DNA of 64,000 bases, from positions 1 to 64,000 of the forward strand of contig JAJYGC010000005.1 of assembly GCA_021785195.1 (NCBI GenBank). Reading direction: 5' to 3'. Of this stretch, positions 43,729 to 53,462 are shown in pieces. Made by a program: the position numbers and the translations under genes. Within the stretch, counting starts at the first letter, position 1; the number at the start of each line of letters is the position of its first letter. The DNA comes from Nitrospirota bacterium. GTDB taxonomy: Bacteria; Nitrospirota; Leptospirillia; Leptospirillales; Leptospirillaceae. Below the pieces are notes generated by a model that was given only the letters and a program-made list of their open reading frames with translations, was not told the DNA's origin and searched no databases.

Positions 43729-44964
43729 ATGAGCAATCGTCTCTCCAAAGTCATCTTTGTTCTGACCGCCAACAGGATCCTCCGGGGAATTATCCAGGGA
43801 TTCCTGATCGCTCGTTTTCTTCCGGACATCCACGATCTCGGCTGGTCCACCGTTGCGGCGGGGGGCATCCTGTCCGGGGGACTCCTGTTCGACTTCCTCC
43901 TGACCCTCGCCATCGGTCACCGCTCGGACCGTTCCGATCCGACCTCGATTCTGGTGATCGGTGAGACGTTGACACTGGCGTCGGGGACCCTGTTCCTCCT
44001 TTTCCCCTCCCCTTTATTCCTGGGCGCCGCCACATTTCTGGCAGGACTCGGACAGCGCTCCAACGGTTCGCCTGGTCCCTATGCCCCGGCGGAACAAACA
44101 CTGATGATCCAGAATGCACCGACCGCATTCCGATTCTCGCTATTTAGCAAGAACATGGCGATGGGACTTCTGGGAATGTCTCTGGGGGCGTTTCTGGCAG
44201 CGAACTCCCGGGTCACTGGCATCGACTCCCCCATGATCAACTTGAAAGTGGCCACCATCGCCCTCGTGATCATTTCCATCGCGAACATTATTCTCCTTCG
44301 GATTTCTTCTCGATACCGCACATTGTCACCCCCTCCGGAGACAAGCGCACGAAATGCCCCCCCTCCCCTGTCCGGGGTGGAAAAAAAACATCTCTCCCTG
44401 ATGGTTTTGGGCAACCTTTTCGCGGGCCTCGCCATCGGACTGACGGATCCCACCATTGCCTACTGGTTTCTGATCAGGTTTCATACAAGTCCAGACCATG
44501 TCTCTTTCCTTTTGGCGCTTTCCTATCTTGTATCCGCCCTGTTCTCCCTGCTCCTGACCTTTCAGAGTGATACCACCCGGCTGGTCCGGACGGCTTTCGC
44601 CATGCAATTTCTCGCACTCGTGAGCCTGTCATTCCTGACGGTCACATCGACCCTGTTTTTCGCATTCATGCTGTACACCCTTCGGCTGGCCTTTGTCAGA
44701 TCCCCCGGAGGGGTACGACAGGCCCTGGCCGGAGAAATTGTCCGGCAGGAGCACTCCGGTTGGGCGGCCAGCCTTCATTTGTCCTCCCTTCAGGCCGCCC
44801 AGATTGCCGGTCCCTTCATTGCAGGATTTTTCTGGAAAAGGCACTGGACAAATGCCCCGCTCGTATTGGCAACCCTCAGCACGGCAATCTCCCTTGCCCT
44901 GTTTTTGATCCTTTACAGGAATGCCCTTGGAACCGACCGGACGATGACACTGACCTCCCCATGA
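43729..44964 (+). CDS. MFS transporter
   Basis: A protein of about 411 aa with 12 hydrophobic segments and an MFS-type loop (GHRSDRSDPTSILVIG) between helices 2 and 3. A GTG overlapping the previous stop (43723) is an alternative start; ATG at 43729 is used. Being coupled to a glycosyltransferase, it may export a sugar-containing product, but family alone does not tell the substrate. Confidence 0.82.
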   Translation: MSNRLSKVIFVLTANRILRGIIQGFLIARFLPDIHDLGWSTVAAGGILSGGLLFDFLLTLAIGHRSDRSDPTSILVIGETLTLASGTLFLLFPSPLFLGAATFLAGLGQRSNGSPGPYAPAEQTLMIQNAPTAFRFSLFSKNMAMGLLGMSLGAFLAANSRVTGIDSPMINLKVATIALVIISIANIILLRISSRYRTLSPPPETSARNAPPPLSGVEKKHLSLMVLGNLFAGLAIGLTDPTIAYWFLIRFHTSPDHVSFLLALSYLVSALFSLLLTFQSDTTRLVRTAFAMQFLALVSLSFLTVTSTLFFAFMLYTLRLAFVRSPGGVRQALAGEIVRQEHSGWAASLHLSSLQAAQIAGPFIAGFFWKRHWTNAPLVLATLSTAISLALFLILYRNALGTDRTMTLTSP

Positions 44965-45010
44965 TCTTTTTTCATCGGGAGAATGACCCTCAGACCAAGG
45001 AGAATTGAAA

Positions 45011-45301
45011 ATGCCCGTGAAAAAGCGTGACTTCGGAAGGATGTGGTGGCTTGCCCTTCTGTTCATCCTGTTTCTTCCGGGATGCAATCCCGGCGGGAGT
45101 CCGGGGGGACTCGCCTATGGACCGGCCTATATTCCACCCTGCACCTGCTGTTGCGGAGGAGAAGGGTATGTCTACAACAAGAGCAACGCCCCTGCGCCCA
45201 TCTCCGCAGCCATTCTGCACGATACATCAGGTCCCATGGCCAACGTCAGCGCCAACCATGGAAGCGTCAAGTCCCGGATGAAAAAAGGAGGACATAAATA
45301 A
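45011..45301 (+). CDS. Small Cys-rich lipoprotein
   Basis: AAGGAG is 8 nt before the ATG. The 96-aa product has a signal segment ending in the lipobox LPGC, then Gly/Pro-rich sequence with a CTCCCGG cluster of four Cys in five residues (PPCTCCCGGEGYVYN). No family is recognised. The Cys cluster could bind a metal or crosslink. It precedes another lipoprotein gene. Confidence 0.65.
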   Translation: MPVKKRDFGRMWWLALLFILFLPGCNPGGSPGGLAYGPAYIPPCTCCCGGEGYVYNKSNAPAPISAAILHDTSGPMANVSANHGSVKSRMKKGGHK

Positions 45302-45428
45302 CGTTATTCGTCTCCCACAATGGCCGATCCAACAACCGTCAAATGGTAATCCATCGGCTTGAAGGCCATTCATTTCAAGGAATGTTTCCGTCGGAACAAA
45401 CAACCACCCTCATTCGGAAGGACCAGAC

Positions 45429-45860
45429 ATGATCAGACAATCCCGTACCCTGGCAATGATTCTTTCATTCACCATAGTGTCTTTTTTTCTGGCCGGATGC
45501 ACTTCAACCGGCACTCTCGGAATTGTCTCCAACAGCGAGTCAGAAGCTGATCTTGGTCCTCATGATTCCCACACTTTTCACCGGGTTGGTTCTGAAATTT
45601 CCGGGACTGCCTGTCGACACTTCATCCTGGGGATTCTTCCACTGGGGAACTCCGATATCGAATCCGCCATGAGAAAAGCGCTGGAAAGCCACCCTGAACT
45701 GAAAGCCGACGGTCTTGTCCATGTCGCGACACAGTCGAGCCTTTATGGATTCTTTCCGCTTTACAACGTCTATACCGTCACCTGTACGACAGTCAAAGGG
45801 ATCCCAATCCGCTTCGACCATTCCCCGGGACCCTCCCGGAACCTCGGAAAAACTCACTGA
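45429..45860 (+). CDS. TRL-like lipoprotein
   Basis: A 143-aa lipoprotein with lipobox FLAGC. The mature part SGTACRHFILGILPLGNSDI, a charged helix (SAMRKALESHPELKADGLVH) and a terminal YTVTCTTVKGIPI match the TRL (tRNA-associated locus)-like family of small outer lipoproteins with two Cys probably forming a disulphide. Function is unknown for the family. AAGGA precedes the ATG. Confidence 0.65.
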   Translation: MIRQSRTLAMILSFTIVSFFLAGCTSTGTLGIVSNSESEADLGPHDSHTFHRVGSEISGTACRHFILGILPLGNSDIESAMRKALESHPELKADGLVHVATQSSLYGFFPLYNVYTVTCTTVKGIPIRFDHSPGPSRNLGKTH

Positions 45861-46014
45861 GTCCCTGTCCCAAAGCCGGGAAAATGGTAGAATCATAAGG
45901 GGGGTCTCGCGCGATGACGATGATCAGGACATGCCCTGTCAGCCCCGATAAGCAGAGAATGGACAAATCATCGTCAAAACGAAGGAATGAACGTTCAAGG
46001 GGTAAGGGAGCGGG

Positions 46015-47106
46015 ATGAATCACCAGCCACCAGAGGCTCCCAGAGGAAGGGGCGCCTCTGGCAATCCTGCAAACCGGTTTGAAAACACGCATCGGGAACC
46101 GTTCCAGGACGGATGGGAGAATCTGGCATTCAGGCCCGAAAGGGCCACCACCCTTTCCACGGATGCAAGCCGGACTGTCATCAGCCGGAATGACTCCCCG
46201 GATGTGGGCCCGGGACAGTCCATCAACCCCTACCGGGGGTGTGAACATGGGTGCGTGTATTGTTTTGCAAGACCGACCCACGCCTATCTCGGTCTCTCTC
46301 CAGGGCTTGACTTCGAAAGCCGTTTGTTTTACAAGCCAAACGCCCCCGAACTTCTGAAAAAGGAACTTTCGCATCCCAAATACCGTTGTGAACCCCTGGC
46401 GTTGGGAATCAATACGGACGCCTACCAGCCGATGGAATCCCAGACGGGTCTCACCCGACAGCTGCTGGAAGTCCTGGCGGCGTGCCACCATCCTGTCTCA
46501 CTCGTCACCAAATCCTCGTTGATCGAACGCGATATCGACATCCTATCCGTAATGGCCGCGAGAAATCTCATTCACGTCCGGATTTCGATTACCACACTGA
46601 GGACGGAGCTCAGCCACCATCTCGAACCCAGGGCGGCCATTCCCCCGCGTCGGCTCGAGACGATGCGGAACCTTGCAAAGGCAGGAATACCGGTTGGCGT
46701 TCTGGTGGCCCCGGTCATCCCCGTCCTGACCGAACCGGAACTCGAGGAGATCCTCTACGAATCCAGAGACAAGGGTGCCTGCGACGCAGGCTATGTCCTC
46801 CTGAGGCTTCCGCTTGAACTGAAAGAGCTTTTTGGGGATTGGCTCCAGCGCCATGCACCGCTGTCCGAAACCCACGTCCTGCACCAGATCAGGGCGTACC
46901 ATGGGGGTCAATTGTACGATTCCCGGTTCGGCGTCCGGATGAAAGGGTCCGGTCCTTTCGCCGCCCTTCTGGAGAAAAGGTTCCACCTGTCATTCAAGCG
47001 ACTGGGATTCGAAGGGATGCCTGCCCTGAGGACAGATCTCTTCAAACCACCTTCCCCCGGAAAGCGGTCACCACACTCCCTCTTTCCGGGATTCGACAGT
47101 CCCTGA
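46015..47106 (+). CDS. PA0069-family radical SAM protein
   Basis: The radical SAM motif sits in NPYRGCEHGCVYCFARPTHA (CxxxCxxC), with family blocks LGINTDAYQP and VSLVTKSSLIERD. 363 aa, normal length. This family is common but its reaction is not established; some relatives have been linked to DNA photoproduct repair-like chemistry only by homology. GGAG lies 5 nt before the ATG. Single gene, convergent with the next. Confidence 0.9.
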   Translation: MNHQPPEAPRGRGASGNPANRFENTHREPFQDGWENLAFRPERATTLSTDASRTVISRNDSPDVGPGQSINPYRGCEHGCVYCFARPTHAYLGLSPGLDFESRLFYKPNAPELLKKELSHPKYRCEPLALGINTDAYQPMESQTGLTRQLLEVLAACHHPVSLVTKSSLIERDIDILSVMAARNLIHVRISITTLRTELSHHLEPRAAIPPRRLETMRNLAKAGIPVGVLVAPVIPVLTEPELEEILYESRDKGACDAGYVLLRLPLELKELFGDWLQRHAPLSETHVLHQIRAYHGGQLYDSRFGVRMKGSGPFAALLEKRFHLSFKRLGFEGMPALRTDLFKPPSPGKRSPHSLFPGFDSP

Positions 47107-47127
47107 CCCGTTCCAGGACAAAAAACC

Positions 47128-48330
47128 TCAACGGGACTCCATGAAGGTCTTTACGGTAATCGGGAGATCAAGGGGAAAAGGGAGTTTTTTGGCCAGATGG
47201 GGAAGGACGACCTTTTCGGCATTGTCCATGGAGCAGTCTCTCAGAAGAATCAGCCCCATTCCTTTTTCCCAATCGAAAAACAACGGGTCGGACAGACGAA
47301 TGACCTTCTTGATCTGCACCACTGAAGACTCCGAAACTCCCCAGATGGGCAAAGTAACGATTTCCCCCGGATCCTCCGGAAAGAGGATTGAAGCGATCGG
47401 GAAAAGTCCTTCCATGGAGTAGCCCATTCCGGACCAATACCGTGAAAACCTGAATGGAGGGGAAGAAAAGTTCGATCGGGCCAATTCAATCGAGTGGCAG
47501 GAATACCGGTCCAGGAATTCCTGGAAATGGTGCAGCCCATAAGCTTCCAGGCTTCGGTACTGGATATCGACTCGAAGTACCGGAAAAACCCCCCCCAGAA
47601 ACATGCTCGTCCGGAGAAAAAGATCGTGCTTGTCCCGGTAGGCTTGCACTTTCAGGGAATGGGGAAGGATTTCTTCTTCCAGCACGCGCCTGTTCCATTT
47701 TCCTTTTTTCTGGTCATAGACAAGGTGCTGCATCACTTTCTTGTCGGGTGTCCCTATGACGGTTGAACGGTAGAGAACGATCCCATCGGCAATCTCTTCT
47801 GGAACCATCCGTAGGGCTTCTCCTGTCAGCCTCTCGAGTTCCTCTTCCATAAACCACGAAGAAAGGCCATCCCACAGTTCTTCCCAGCAAATCCTGCCGT
47901 AGGCGGAGAAAGTGGTCTCGATCTCCTTTTTGCTGCGTCCCGGAACAAAGACGACATGCATTCCCCATGGGGAGCGGCGCAACAGGATGCCGATATGGGA
48001 AAATTCGGAACCGCCCGGATGGGAGAAGTCAAAGCTTGCAAAGAGCGTTTCAGGACACATCAGCGCTTTTTCCTGAAACTCAAGATATCGTGGACGCTCG
48101 GATGGAAGGACCACGGAATTCAGGAACAGGATCAAATCCTGGTAGGTTTTGTCGTGGTTTGCATCAGGCCAGATCCGGGTCTGATAACGGGAATAGAGCT
48201 CGAGATTGCCATTGTTTCGGAAAATCCCTTGGTAAACACCCAATGCCTCGATCAAGTGGCTAAATGCGCTCTTGTCCGGAAGCGGAGGGCTGAACAGCAC
48301 ATCAGGAACATGGATTTTCCAAAAAAGCAT
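47128..48330 (-). CDS. Protein of unknown function (400 aa)
   Basis: A long, uninterrupted frame with normal composition and no membrane segment. It has mixed alpha/beta character (ISVLF-like strands early, YRSTVIGTPDKKVMQHLVYD, IWGVSESSVVQIKKVIRLSD late) and no motif I recognise. It begins MLFWKIHVPDVLFSP with only a weak ribosome binding site. It stands alone, convergent with the PA0069-type gene. Likely a lineage-specific protein. Confidence 0.75.
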   Translation of the reverse strand: MLFWKIHVPDVLFSPPLPDKSAFSHLIEALGVYQGIFRNNGNLELYSRYQTRIWPDANHDKTYQDLILFLNSVVLPSERPRYLEFQEKALMCPETLFASFDFSHPGGSEFSHIGILLRRSPWGMHVVFVPGRSKKEIETTFSAYGRICWEELWDGLSSWFMEEELERLTGEALRMVPEEIADGIVLYRSTVIGTPDKKVMQHLVYDQKKGKWNRRVLEEEILPHSLKVQAYRDKHDLFLRTSMFLGGVFPVLRVDIQYRSLEAYGLHHFQEFLDRYSCHSIELARSNFSSPPFRFSRYWSGMGYSMEGLFPIASILFPEDPGEIVTLPIWGVSESSVVQIKKVIRLSDPLFFDWEKGMGLILLRDCSMDNAEKVVLPHLAKKLPFPLDLPITVKTFMESR

Positions 48331-48909
48331 TGAACCCCACCTTTCCGGATTCTCCCGTTTTCCTCAAAGCGAAAAACCCCAGGCCCAAACCAGTCACTCC
48401 GCGTGAAGTCACACTGAAGAATGGAGTTTTTCCTGAAACCACGCTTCATGACAGGGATTCTATTCTTTTTGAATACCTCCATCAATTCCTTTCGGATATT
48501 TCCGCAACACACCCTTCTTCAGAATTCCCAGGGCTCTTGAGCCCTCCCCTTTGGGTTCGTTCCCTTTTTGAGCAACCCGCCAACATTGCAACTCTGCCTG
48601 AAGGCCACACACCTCAGCAATAAGGATTGGAAGCATTCAAATCGGACAATGTCCCCAAAAAGACATTCCCGCCCAATGCTTGGACAAAGGTTCCGGTGAG
48701 GCTGACCTGAATCGGAAAGAGGATTCCCATTCTGGAAAAAGACGCACCAATCTCTGGAATGGAAAAAAGGGAGGAATTGGAATTTTTTCAAAAAGAATCC
48801 CCACCAGAACGTTGGGGAAAGAGGAAATTCTTTATAGGGGGAAAACCTTGGTAGGGAGGGGGAAATCTCTGCCCCCCTCCGTCCGAGGTGACAACAAGCA
48901 GAAACAGTT
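48331..48909. other. 580-bp gap, no convincing gene
   Basis: Short ORFs on both strands lack start signals. A GC-rich hairpin (GGAGGGGG/CCCCCTCC around 48856-48882) lies after the stop of the next minus-strand gene and may weakly end its transcript; no T-run follows. Confidence 0.45.
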
Positions 48910-49392
48910 CTATCTGGCGTGTTCACGCCTGAGAGAACTAAAGACCCCATCGACAAACTTCAGGGCGGCATCTTTTTCGATCCACATCTCCTTGGGCTGC
49001 TCTTCCTGTCCTTTAAGCCTTTCCTCAAGGATGGTATCGATGACGTTCCTCATCTCCTCCACAATCTCCGCCCGAAGCACTTCGGAATTGACTTCTTCAT
49101 TGCCTTCCACCGCCCTGTAACCTGGTTGCATATCCATCAGCGCCCTGAACCCATGTTCCATGGCATTCAAGGTTGCAATCCAAAGTTCCCGAGGCATCAA
49201 TTCTTTGGTCAGTCCTTCATACTCCTTTTCAAGGCCAACCAGAAGATCCCTGAAATGGTCCTTCATCGTATGCACCCTGGAAGTTCGCGAGGCCTCATCC
49301 CACAACTCAGGAACCGGGTCAACCAAGGCCGTCATACCGAGGTGAAACGCTTTTTCAAGTATGTGTGTTCTGTTTTTTTGAAGAGTATCCAT
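48910..49392 (-). CDS. Protein of unknown function (about 160 aa, helical)
   Basis: Starts MDTLQKNRTHILEKAFHLGM; a GTG three codons earlier is possible. The product is strongly helical and acidic (LVGLEKEYEGLTKELMPREL, VLRAEIVEEMRNVIDTILEE) without Cys or membrane segments, suggesting a helical bundle. No family is recognised. It stands alone between two gaps. Confidence 0.65.
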   Translation of the reverse strand: MDTLQKNRTHILEKAFHLGMTALVDPVPELWDEASRTSRVHTMKDHFRDLLVGLEKEYEGLTKELMPRELWIATLNAMEHGFRALMDMQPGYRAVEGNEEVNSEVLRAEIVEEMRNVIDTILEERLKGQEEQPKEMWIEKDAALKFVDGVFSSLRREHAR

Positions 49393-49786
49393 GGAAATCA
49401 CCCACCCTTTCCGATCCGAGCCGTTTAAAGAGAATCAGTTCCCATTTGAGGCTTTCAGATTCTGATCACTCTCTTTGGTAACGGGCGCTTTCGATTCGGA
49501 AAAACATGAAAACTTAAAGAGGAAGACACTTTGGAAAAATCATGGAAGGTAGGTTGGAAAGAAAAACATGCGCTTTTTATTTCGAACCTTTTCAACGCCC
49601 ATTCGCTACACTGAACCCAGTATATCACAAATACAGAATTTAATGAACCCTTTCAACAGGCAGAACCCCGGTCTCACAAGACTGTTCTGGTATTCGCTGG
49701 ATGAATTGGGACGGGAACAAAGCCGCTCCTGAAACAGTCTTTGGGGAAAATACCGGGTCTTAAAAGGTCAAGGATTCAAAGATGGG
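49393..49786. other. Intergenic stretch upstream of tRNA-Met region, no gene seen
   Basis: AT-richer DNA of about 390 bp. It should contain the promoter of the helical protein and the 3' trailer of tRNA-Met. No ORF or RNA fold is evident. Confidence 0.45.
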
Positions 49787-49789
49787 TGG

Positions 49790-49862
49790 TGGCGGCGGAG
49801 GGACTCGAACCCCCGACCGAGTGATTATGATTCACCTGCTCTACCGTCTGAGCTACGCCGCC
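49790..49862 (-). tRNA. tRNA-Met(CAT), elongator type
   Basis: The minus strand folds as a 73-nt tRNA: acceptor GGCGGCG/CGCCGCC, D arm GCTC/GAGC, anticodon stem GGTGA/TCACT with loop ATCATAA (anticodon CAT), T arm with GGTTCGAGTCC, and an encoded CCA (49787-49789). The first base pair is matched, so it is not an initiator. An Ile2 identity by lysidine modification is less likely from the GGCGGCG acceptor. Confidence 0.92.
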
Positions 49863-49877
49863 AAAAGGCATTCGATG

Positions 49878-49907
49878 ATAGTACAGAGAATCCGTTCCCA
49901 AAATCAA
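49878..49907 (-). promoter_or_regulatory. Promoter of tRNA-Met
   Basis: On the minus strand TTGATT, an 18-nt spacer and TACTAT lie 15 nt before the tRNA 5' end. Confidence 0.55.
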
Positions 49908-49970
49908 TATCTCACAGCCTCCCCAGCGGAGAGCCCATTTGAATAAATCGGGTTTCAGGGGTTACCACCG

Positions 49971-52900
49971 CTAGAGATGGTATTCCTTCAGGACCGATTC
50001 CCCCATTGAAGTTCGGGCAAGCTCAAGCATGTGGGCATTATGGGTAAAAAACAGCACCTGGTTCTCCTGTGCTATTAAGGAAAGGGTTTTGAAAGCCGAT
50101 TGCGCACGCCTATTGTCCATATTGAGAAGAAGATCGTCCGCAATAAACGGAATTGGTTCATGTGTCGCGTTATATTCCTGTACAACGGCGAGACGCAGGG
50201 ATAGATAAAGCGGGTCCACCGTACCATCGCTGAGGGCTGTCACGTCAAGGCTCCCCCTGGTTGGGTGCTCCGCAATCAGAACGGGTTCGTCTTTTTCTCC
50301 GACATCCGCCCGGAGCCCGCTATAGGCTCCATCTGTCAGCTCGGCAAACAAGCTTTTCGCCCGAAACAGGACAGGACCCTGGTTTCTTTCCCGATAAACT
50401 TCGACTGCCCGCCTCAAAAGAATTTCCTGGATCGCGAGATCCGAATATTCATGGACAAGATTCCCGATTTCTGCCTCCACAATGGCGGAATCCTGAAGAT
50501 AATCGGCAGCCTGGTCCTGTGACAGAAGCCGCTCGAACTCGATGGAGAGCGATGTCCACTTCGACACAATCTGTTCAATTTGTGTGTCTATCGTTCCCAG
50601 ACTGTCTTTCAGCAGGGATATATCCCCTTGCAGATGGTCTCCTTCCATCCCGTTGCATTCCCGAAAAAGTGTCTCCAGATCAAGACCTGACCCGTCCCTT
50701 AGTATGTGGAGTTCGAGCATTTGTCGATCACGAAGTGCCTGCGCCTTTGCGATGGACCTCTGTTCGATTTCTTCAAGCTTTGAGGGGTCCGGACAACGGG
50801 CTTGCTCTGCCAGTCTGGACAATGTGCTTTGGCTGCGCAGGATTTTTTCTGAGGCATCTTCCTCTTTTCGACATAAAACCTTTATCTGTTCCTGCAATTC
50901 ATCCAAAAGGGTCCGCCCGGACAAGGAGGCCTCAAGGTTCATTCTGAGCCGGCCCAACAGCTCGATCAGGTCAGAATCACAAGAATCGGGAACCAGAAAA
51001 TCCAGAGACCTGATGCTCTGTTCAAAACGTGCAAGGTCATCTTGCATCGTATCGATTCTGTGGGTCAGGTCCTCGATCTGACTTTTCAAGGCATTCAGGT
51101 TGTTCATGGTCTCGAGAATGACCGACACCGATTCGATACTGCGCTCCGGAGTCAGCCCAATCTCCTTGAGGGAGGCCCCCCAGTTTGACCTCCAAGAATC
51201 CAGACGGCTTTCAAGAGCCGACATTGCCTGTTCGGCCTGGTCCTTGTTTTTTCTCAGGGAGCGAATCATCCCATCAAGCCTTTCGTACCGGGCTTTCTCT
51301 TGTGCCGACTCCAGCAGGACCGCTCCCGCTTTATCCCGAAGACGGTCGGCATCCCCTTCGGCCGGTTCCTTGAGGAATCCTTTCAGGGCGTCGGCCAGCA
51401 TTGCACCCGTCGACCTCTCCTTTTCCTTTAGGAGAAGCAATTCCTGCCGCTCTTCCGCAACTTTCATGTCTTCTGCCAGTGCGTCTTCCCGGCGCTTCAA
51501 CCACCCGAGCATTTCGTTCGGGAGTGCCTTCAAGGAGAAATTCGCGGGCCAAAGCCCTTCCCATTCGAACAGAATTCCTGCTCGTCGGACCTTCAGTTTT
51601 TCCAGGTCGTCAGAAATCGCACTCTTTTTTTGATGAAGATCTTTCCGGCGGTGATCGAGCAGGGAAAGCTCTGTGGACTCTTTCGCATGATCCCGCAGGA
51701 GATCGGCGACTTGATCGGCTTGAATGATCTTTTTCTCGTAGACAGATGCGATCTGACCGTCGGGGGCAAATGACTTCGCGCGCTCGTCCAGACCAGACTG
51801 GCGATCGATAAAGATTCCTCGGATTACCGACCATCCCTCGGCCCTTTCCTGACGGACAAGATGCAGATCCGCTTCAGTGGGAAAGGAAGCGGTGAGCTTG
51901 AGTGCGGCAATTTTTTGCTCACAATCCGCAATTTCGTCACTAAGCCGACCCAATCTGGCGGAGAGTTCGGCACTCTTCGAATCAAGATCCTGCAACAAAT
52001 CCCTGAAACGTCCCACCGTCTCAACGGAGGGAATCACCATTTCCCGAAGAACAGAGGGCGACCCGCCCGGAATTCCAAGGCCTTTGATCGTTTCAGAAAG
52101 AACATTGTCCCTATGGGCCAGACTTCTGGTTCTTCTGGAGATTTCAGTGGAGATCTCTCCGAGCCTGTCCCAAGCCCCAATGGCCCGGGAGAGTTCCCCC
52201 GTATCCGGTGGAATGGGAGTGGCTGACAATTGCAGTTCCGATTCCTCCAGATCCCGGATGGCCCGTGAAAGATTTTCGAGAACGGTGTCCCGTTGAACCA
52301 TGAGCTTTCTCCCGACATCAGCCAGAACCGAAACTTCCTTGCGCTTCAGGGCTGAGGGCAGGAACCCGGACAGATTTTCCGGATTTCCCTCAAGGTCCGC
52401 TTCCTTCAACAAAATGCGGGCATTCCGGTAGAGTTCCTCTCTTTGGACTCCGCGTTTGGGCAGATCATTCCTTGTTTTTTCGATCACGGCCCGTTGTTCG
52501 GACAAGGATTCAATCTCTGTCCTATACTCAAGAAGGCGGTCATCAATCTTGATCCCCCTGATGGAGGATTCCAGTTCCTGAATTTTGGATCTTAAGGTAA
52601 TCCGGTCTGCCTCCGCCATCCTGAGATCCAATTGGGCCAGAATGCGTTGCTGTGTGACTTCGGGAGGAAGTATCGGCACATCATTCAAATCCTGAATCCT
52701 GATCGACAATGCCTCGTACTCGGCTTTCAACGGAAGGTTCTTGGAGATCCGTTCCATCTGACGGAGTCTGGCTTCCGAGGACTTCTTCTCCTCCCGCGAA
52801 CGACGAAGAGACTCCTCGATCTCTTCGATCTGCTTCTGGCATTTCCTATACTCGGCAGGGGATACCATACTGCGTCTGGACTCCCGACGAAGGTTCCCCA

Positions 52901-53462
52901 ATTTTCCGATCAGTAGGTTTAGTTTTGGCTTGGAGCCACCGGGAAGGAAAAGGTCGGAACGCTCTTTTTTTAATCCCTCCAGAATCGATTTCAGGCCGAC
53001 AATCCCCGATCCGGCTTCGACCAGACTGAAGCCGAGTGATCCTCCTTCAGTCAGAAGGGCTTTGGCATGCAGATGCAGACGGAGGTGATTGAGTGCAAAA
53101 ACCCTTTCGAACGTCTCCTGAGAAATCCCCCCCAGAAACCGATTGACGGCATTCTCATCCATCGGGGTACCATCCGGGCAGAAGAGTGGGTTCTTCCCCC
53201 GACGCTTTCGGGTGAAGGAAAGCCTCCTGCCATCCGCTGCCACAAGATCGATGCCAATGGAAATATCCTTCGCATCGTGCCTGAACCCGTCAACCACCTC
53301 ATGGGGATAACCGAACAATACGCTGGAGAGGGCTCTAAGCGTCGTACTTTTCCCGGCTTCATTATCACCGTAAATCAGGTGGAATCCTGGTGTGTGGCCA
53401 AAGTCGAAATGGTGCTCAGAAAAGTGGCCGTAGGCATGAAGATAAAGACCTTCGATCCGCAT
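49971..53462 (-). CDS. YhaN-type SMC-like ATPase
   Basis: Start MRIEGLYLHAYGHF overlaps the stop of the nuclease gene (TGATG); the track extends 24 codons upstream. At 1163 aa it has an N-terminal Walker A (YGDNEAGKSTTLRAL), very long coiled-coil arms (residues 200-1000) without an obvious zinc hook CxxC, and a C-terminal half with a Walker B (PFIADDLLLNMDN). This is the AAA_27/YhaN group, related to SbcC/Rad50. With the adjacent nuclease it should process DNA ends or hairpins. Confidence 0.88.
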   Translation of the reverse strand: MRIEGLYLHAYGHFSEHHFDFGHTPGFHLIYGDNEAGKSTTLRALSSVLFGYPHEVVDGFRHDAKDISIGIDLVAADGRRLSFTRKRRGKNPLFCPDGTPMDENAVNRFLGGISQETFERVFALNHLRLHLHAKALLTEGGSLGFSLVEAGSGIVGLKSILEGLKKERSDLFLPGGSKPKLNLLIGKLGNLRRESRRSMVSPAEYRKCQKQIEEIEESLRRSREEKKSSEARLRQMERISKNLPLKAEYEALSIRIQDLNDVPILPPEVTQQRILAQLDLRMAEADRITLRSKIQELESSIRGIKIDDRLLEYRTEIESLSEQRAVIEKTRNDLPKRGVQREELYRNARILLKEADLEGNPENLSGFLPSALKRKEVSVLADVGRKLMVQRDTVLENLSRAIRDLEESELQLSATPIPPDTGELSRAIGAWDRLGEISTEISRRTRSLAHRDNVLSETIKGLGIPGGSPSVLREMVIPSVETVGRFRDLLQDLDSKSAELSARLGRLSDEIADCEQKIAALKLTASFPTEADLHLVRQERAEGWSVIRGIFIDRQSGLDERAKSFAPDGQIASVYEKKIIQADQVADLLRDHAKESTELSLLDHRRKDLHQKKSAISDDLEKLKVRRAGILFEWEGLWPANFSLKALPNEMLGWLKRREDALAEDMKVAEERQELLLLKEKERSTGAMLADALKGFLKEPAEGDADRLRDKAGAVLLESAQEKARYERLDGMIRSLRKNKDQAEQAMSALESRLDSWRSNWGASLKEIGLTPERSIESVSVILETMNNLNALKSQIEDLTHRIDTMQDDLARFEQSIRSLDFLVPDSCDSDLIELLGRLRMNLEASLSGRTLLDELQEQIKVLCRKEEDASEKILRSQSTLSRLAEQARCPDPSKLEEIEQRSIAKAQALRDRQMLELHILRDGSGLDLETLFRECNGMEGDHLQGDISLLKDSLGTIDTQIEQIVSKWTSLSIEFERLLSQDQAADYLQDSAIVEAEIGNLVHEYSDLAIQEILLRRAVEVYRERNQGPVLFRAKSLFAELTDGAYSGLRADVGEKDEPVLIAEHPTRGSLDVTALSDGTVDPLYLSLRLAVVQEYNATHEPIPFIADDLLLNMDNRRAQSAFKTLSLIAQENQVLFFTHNAHMLELARTSMGESVLKEYHL

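Noticed and set aside
48330-48956. Several ORFs of 85-145 aa in the gap after the 400-aa unknown gene
   Set aside because: No start signals, conflicting strands and low-complexity sequence; no domain seen.
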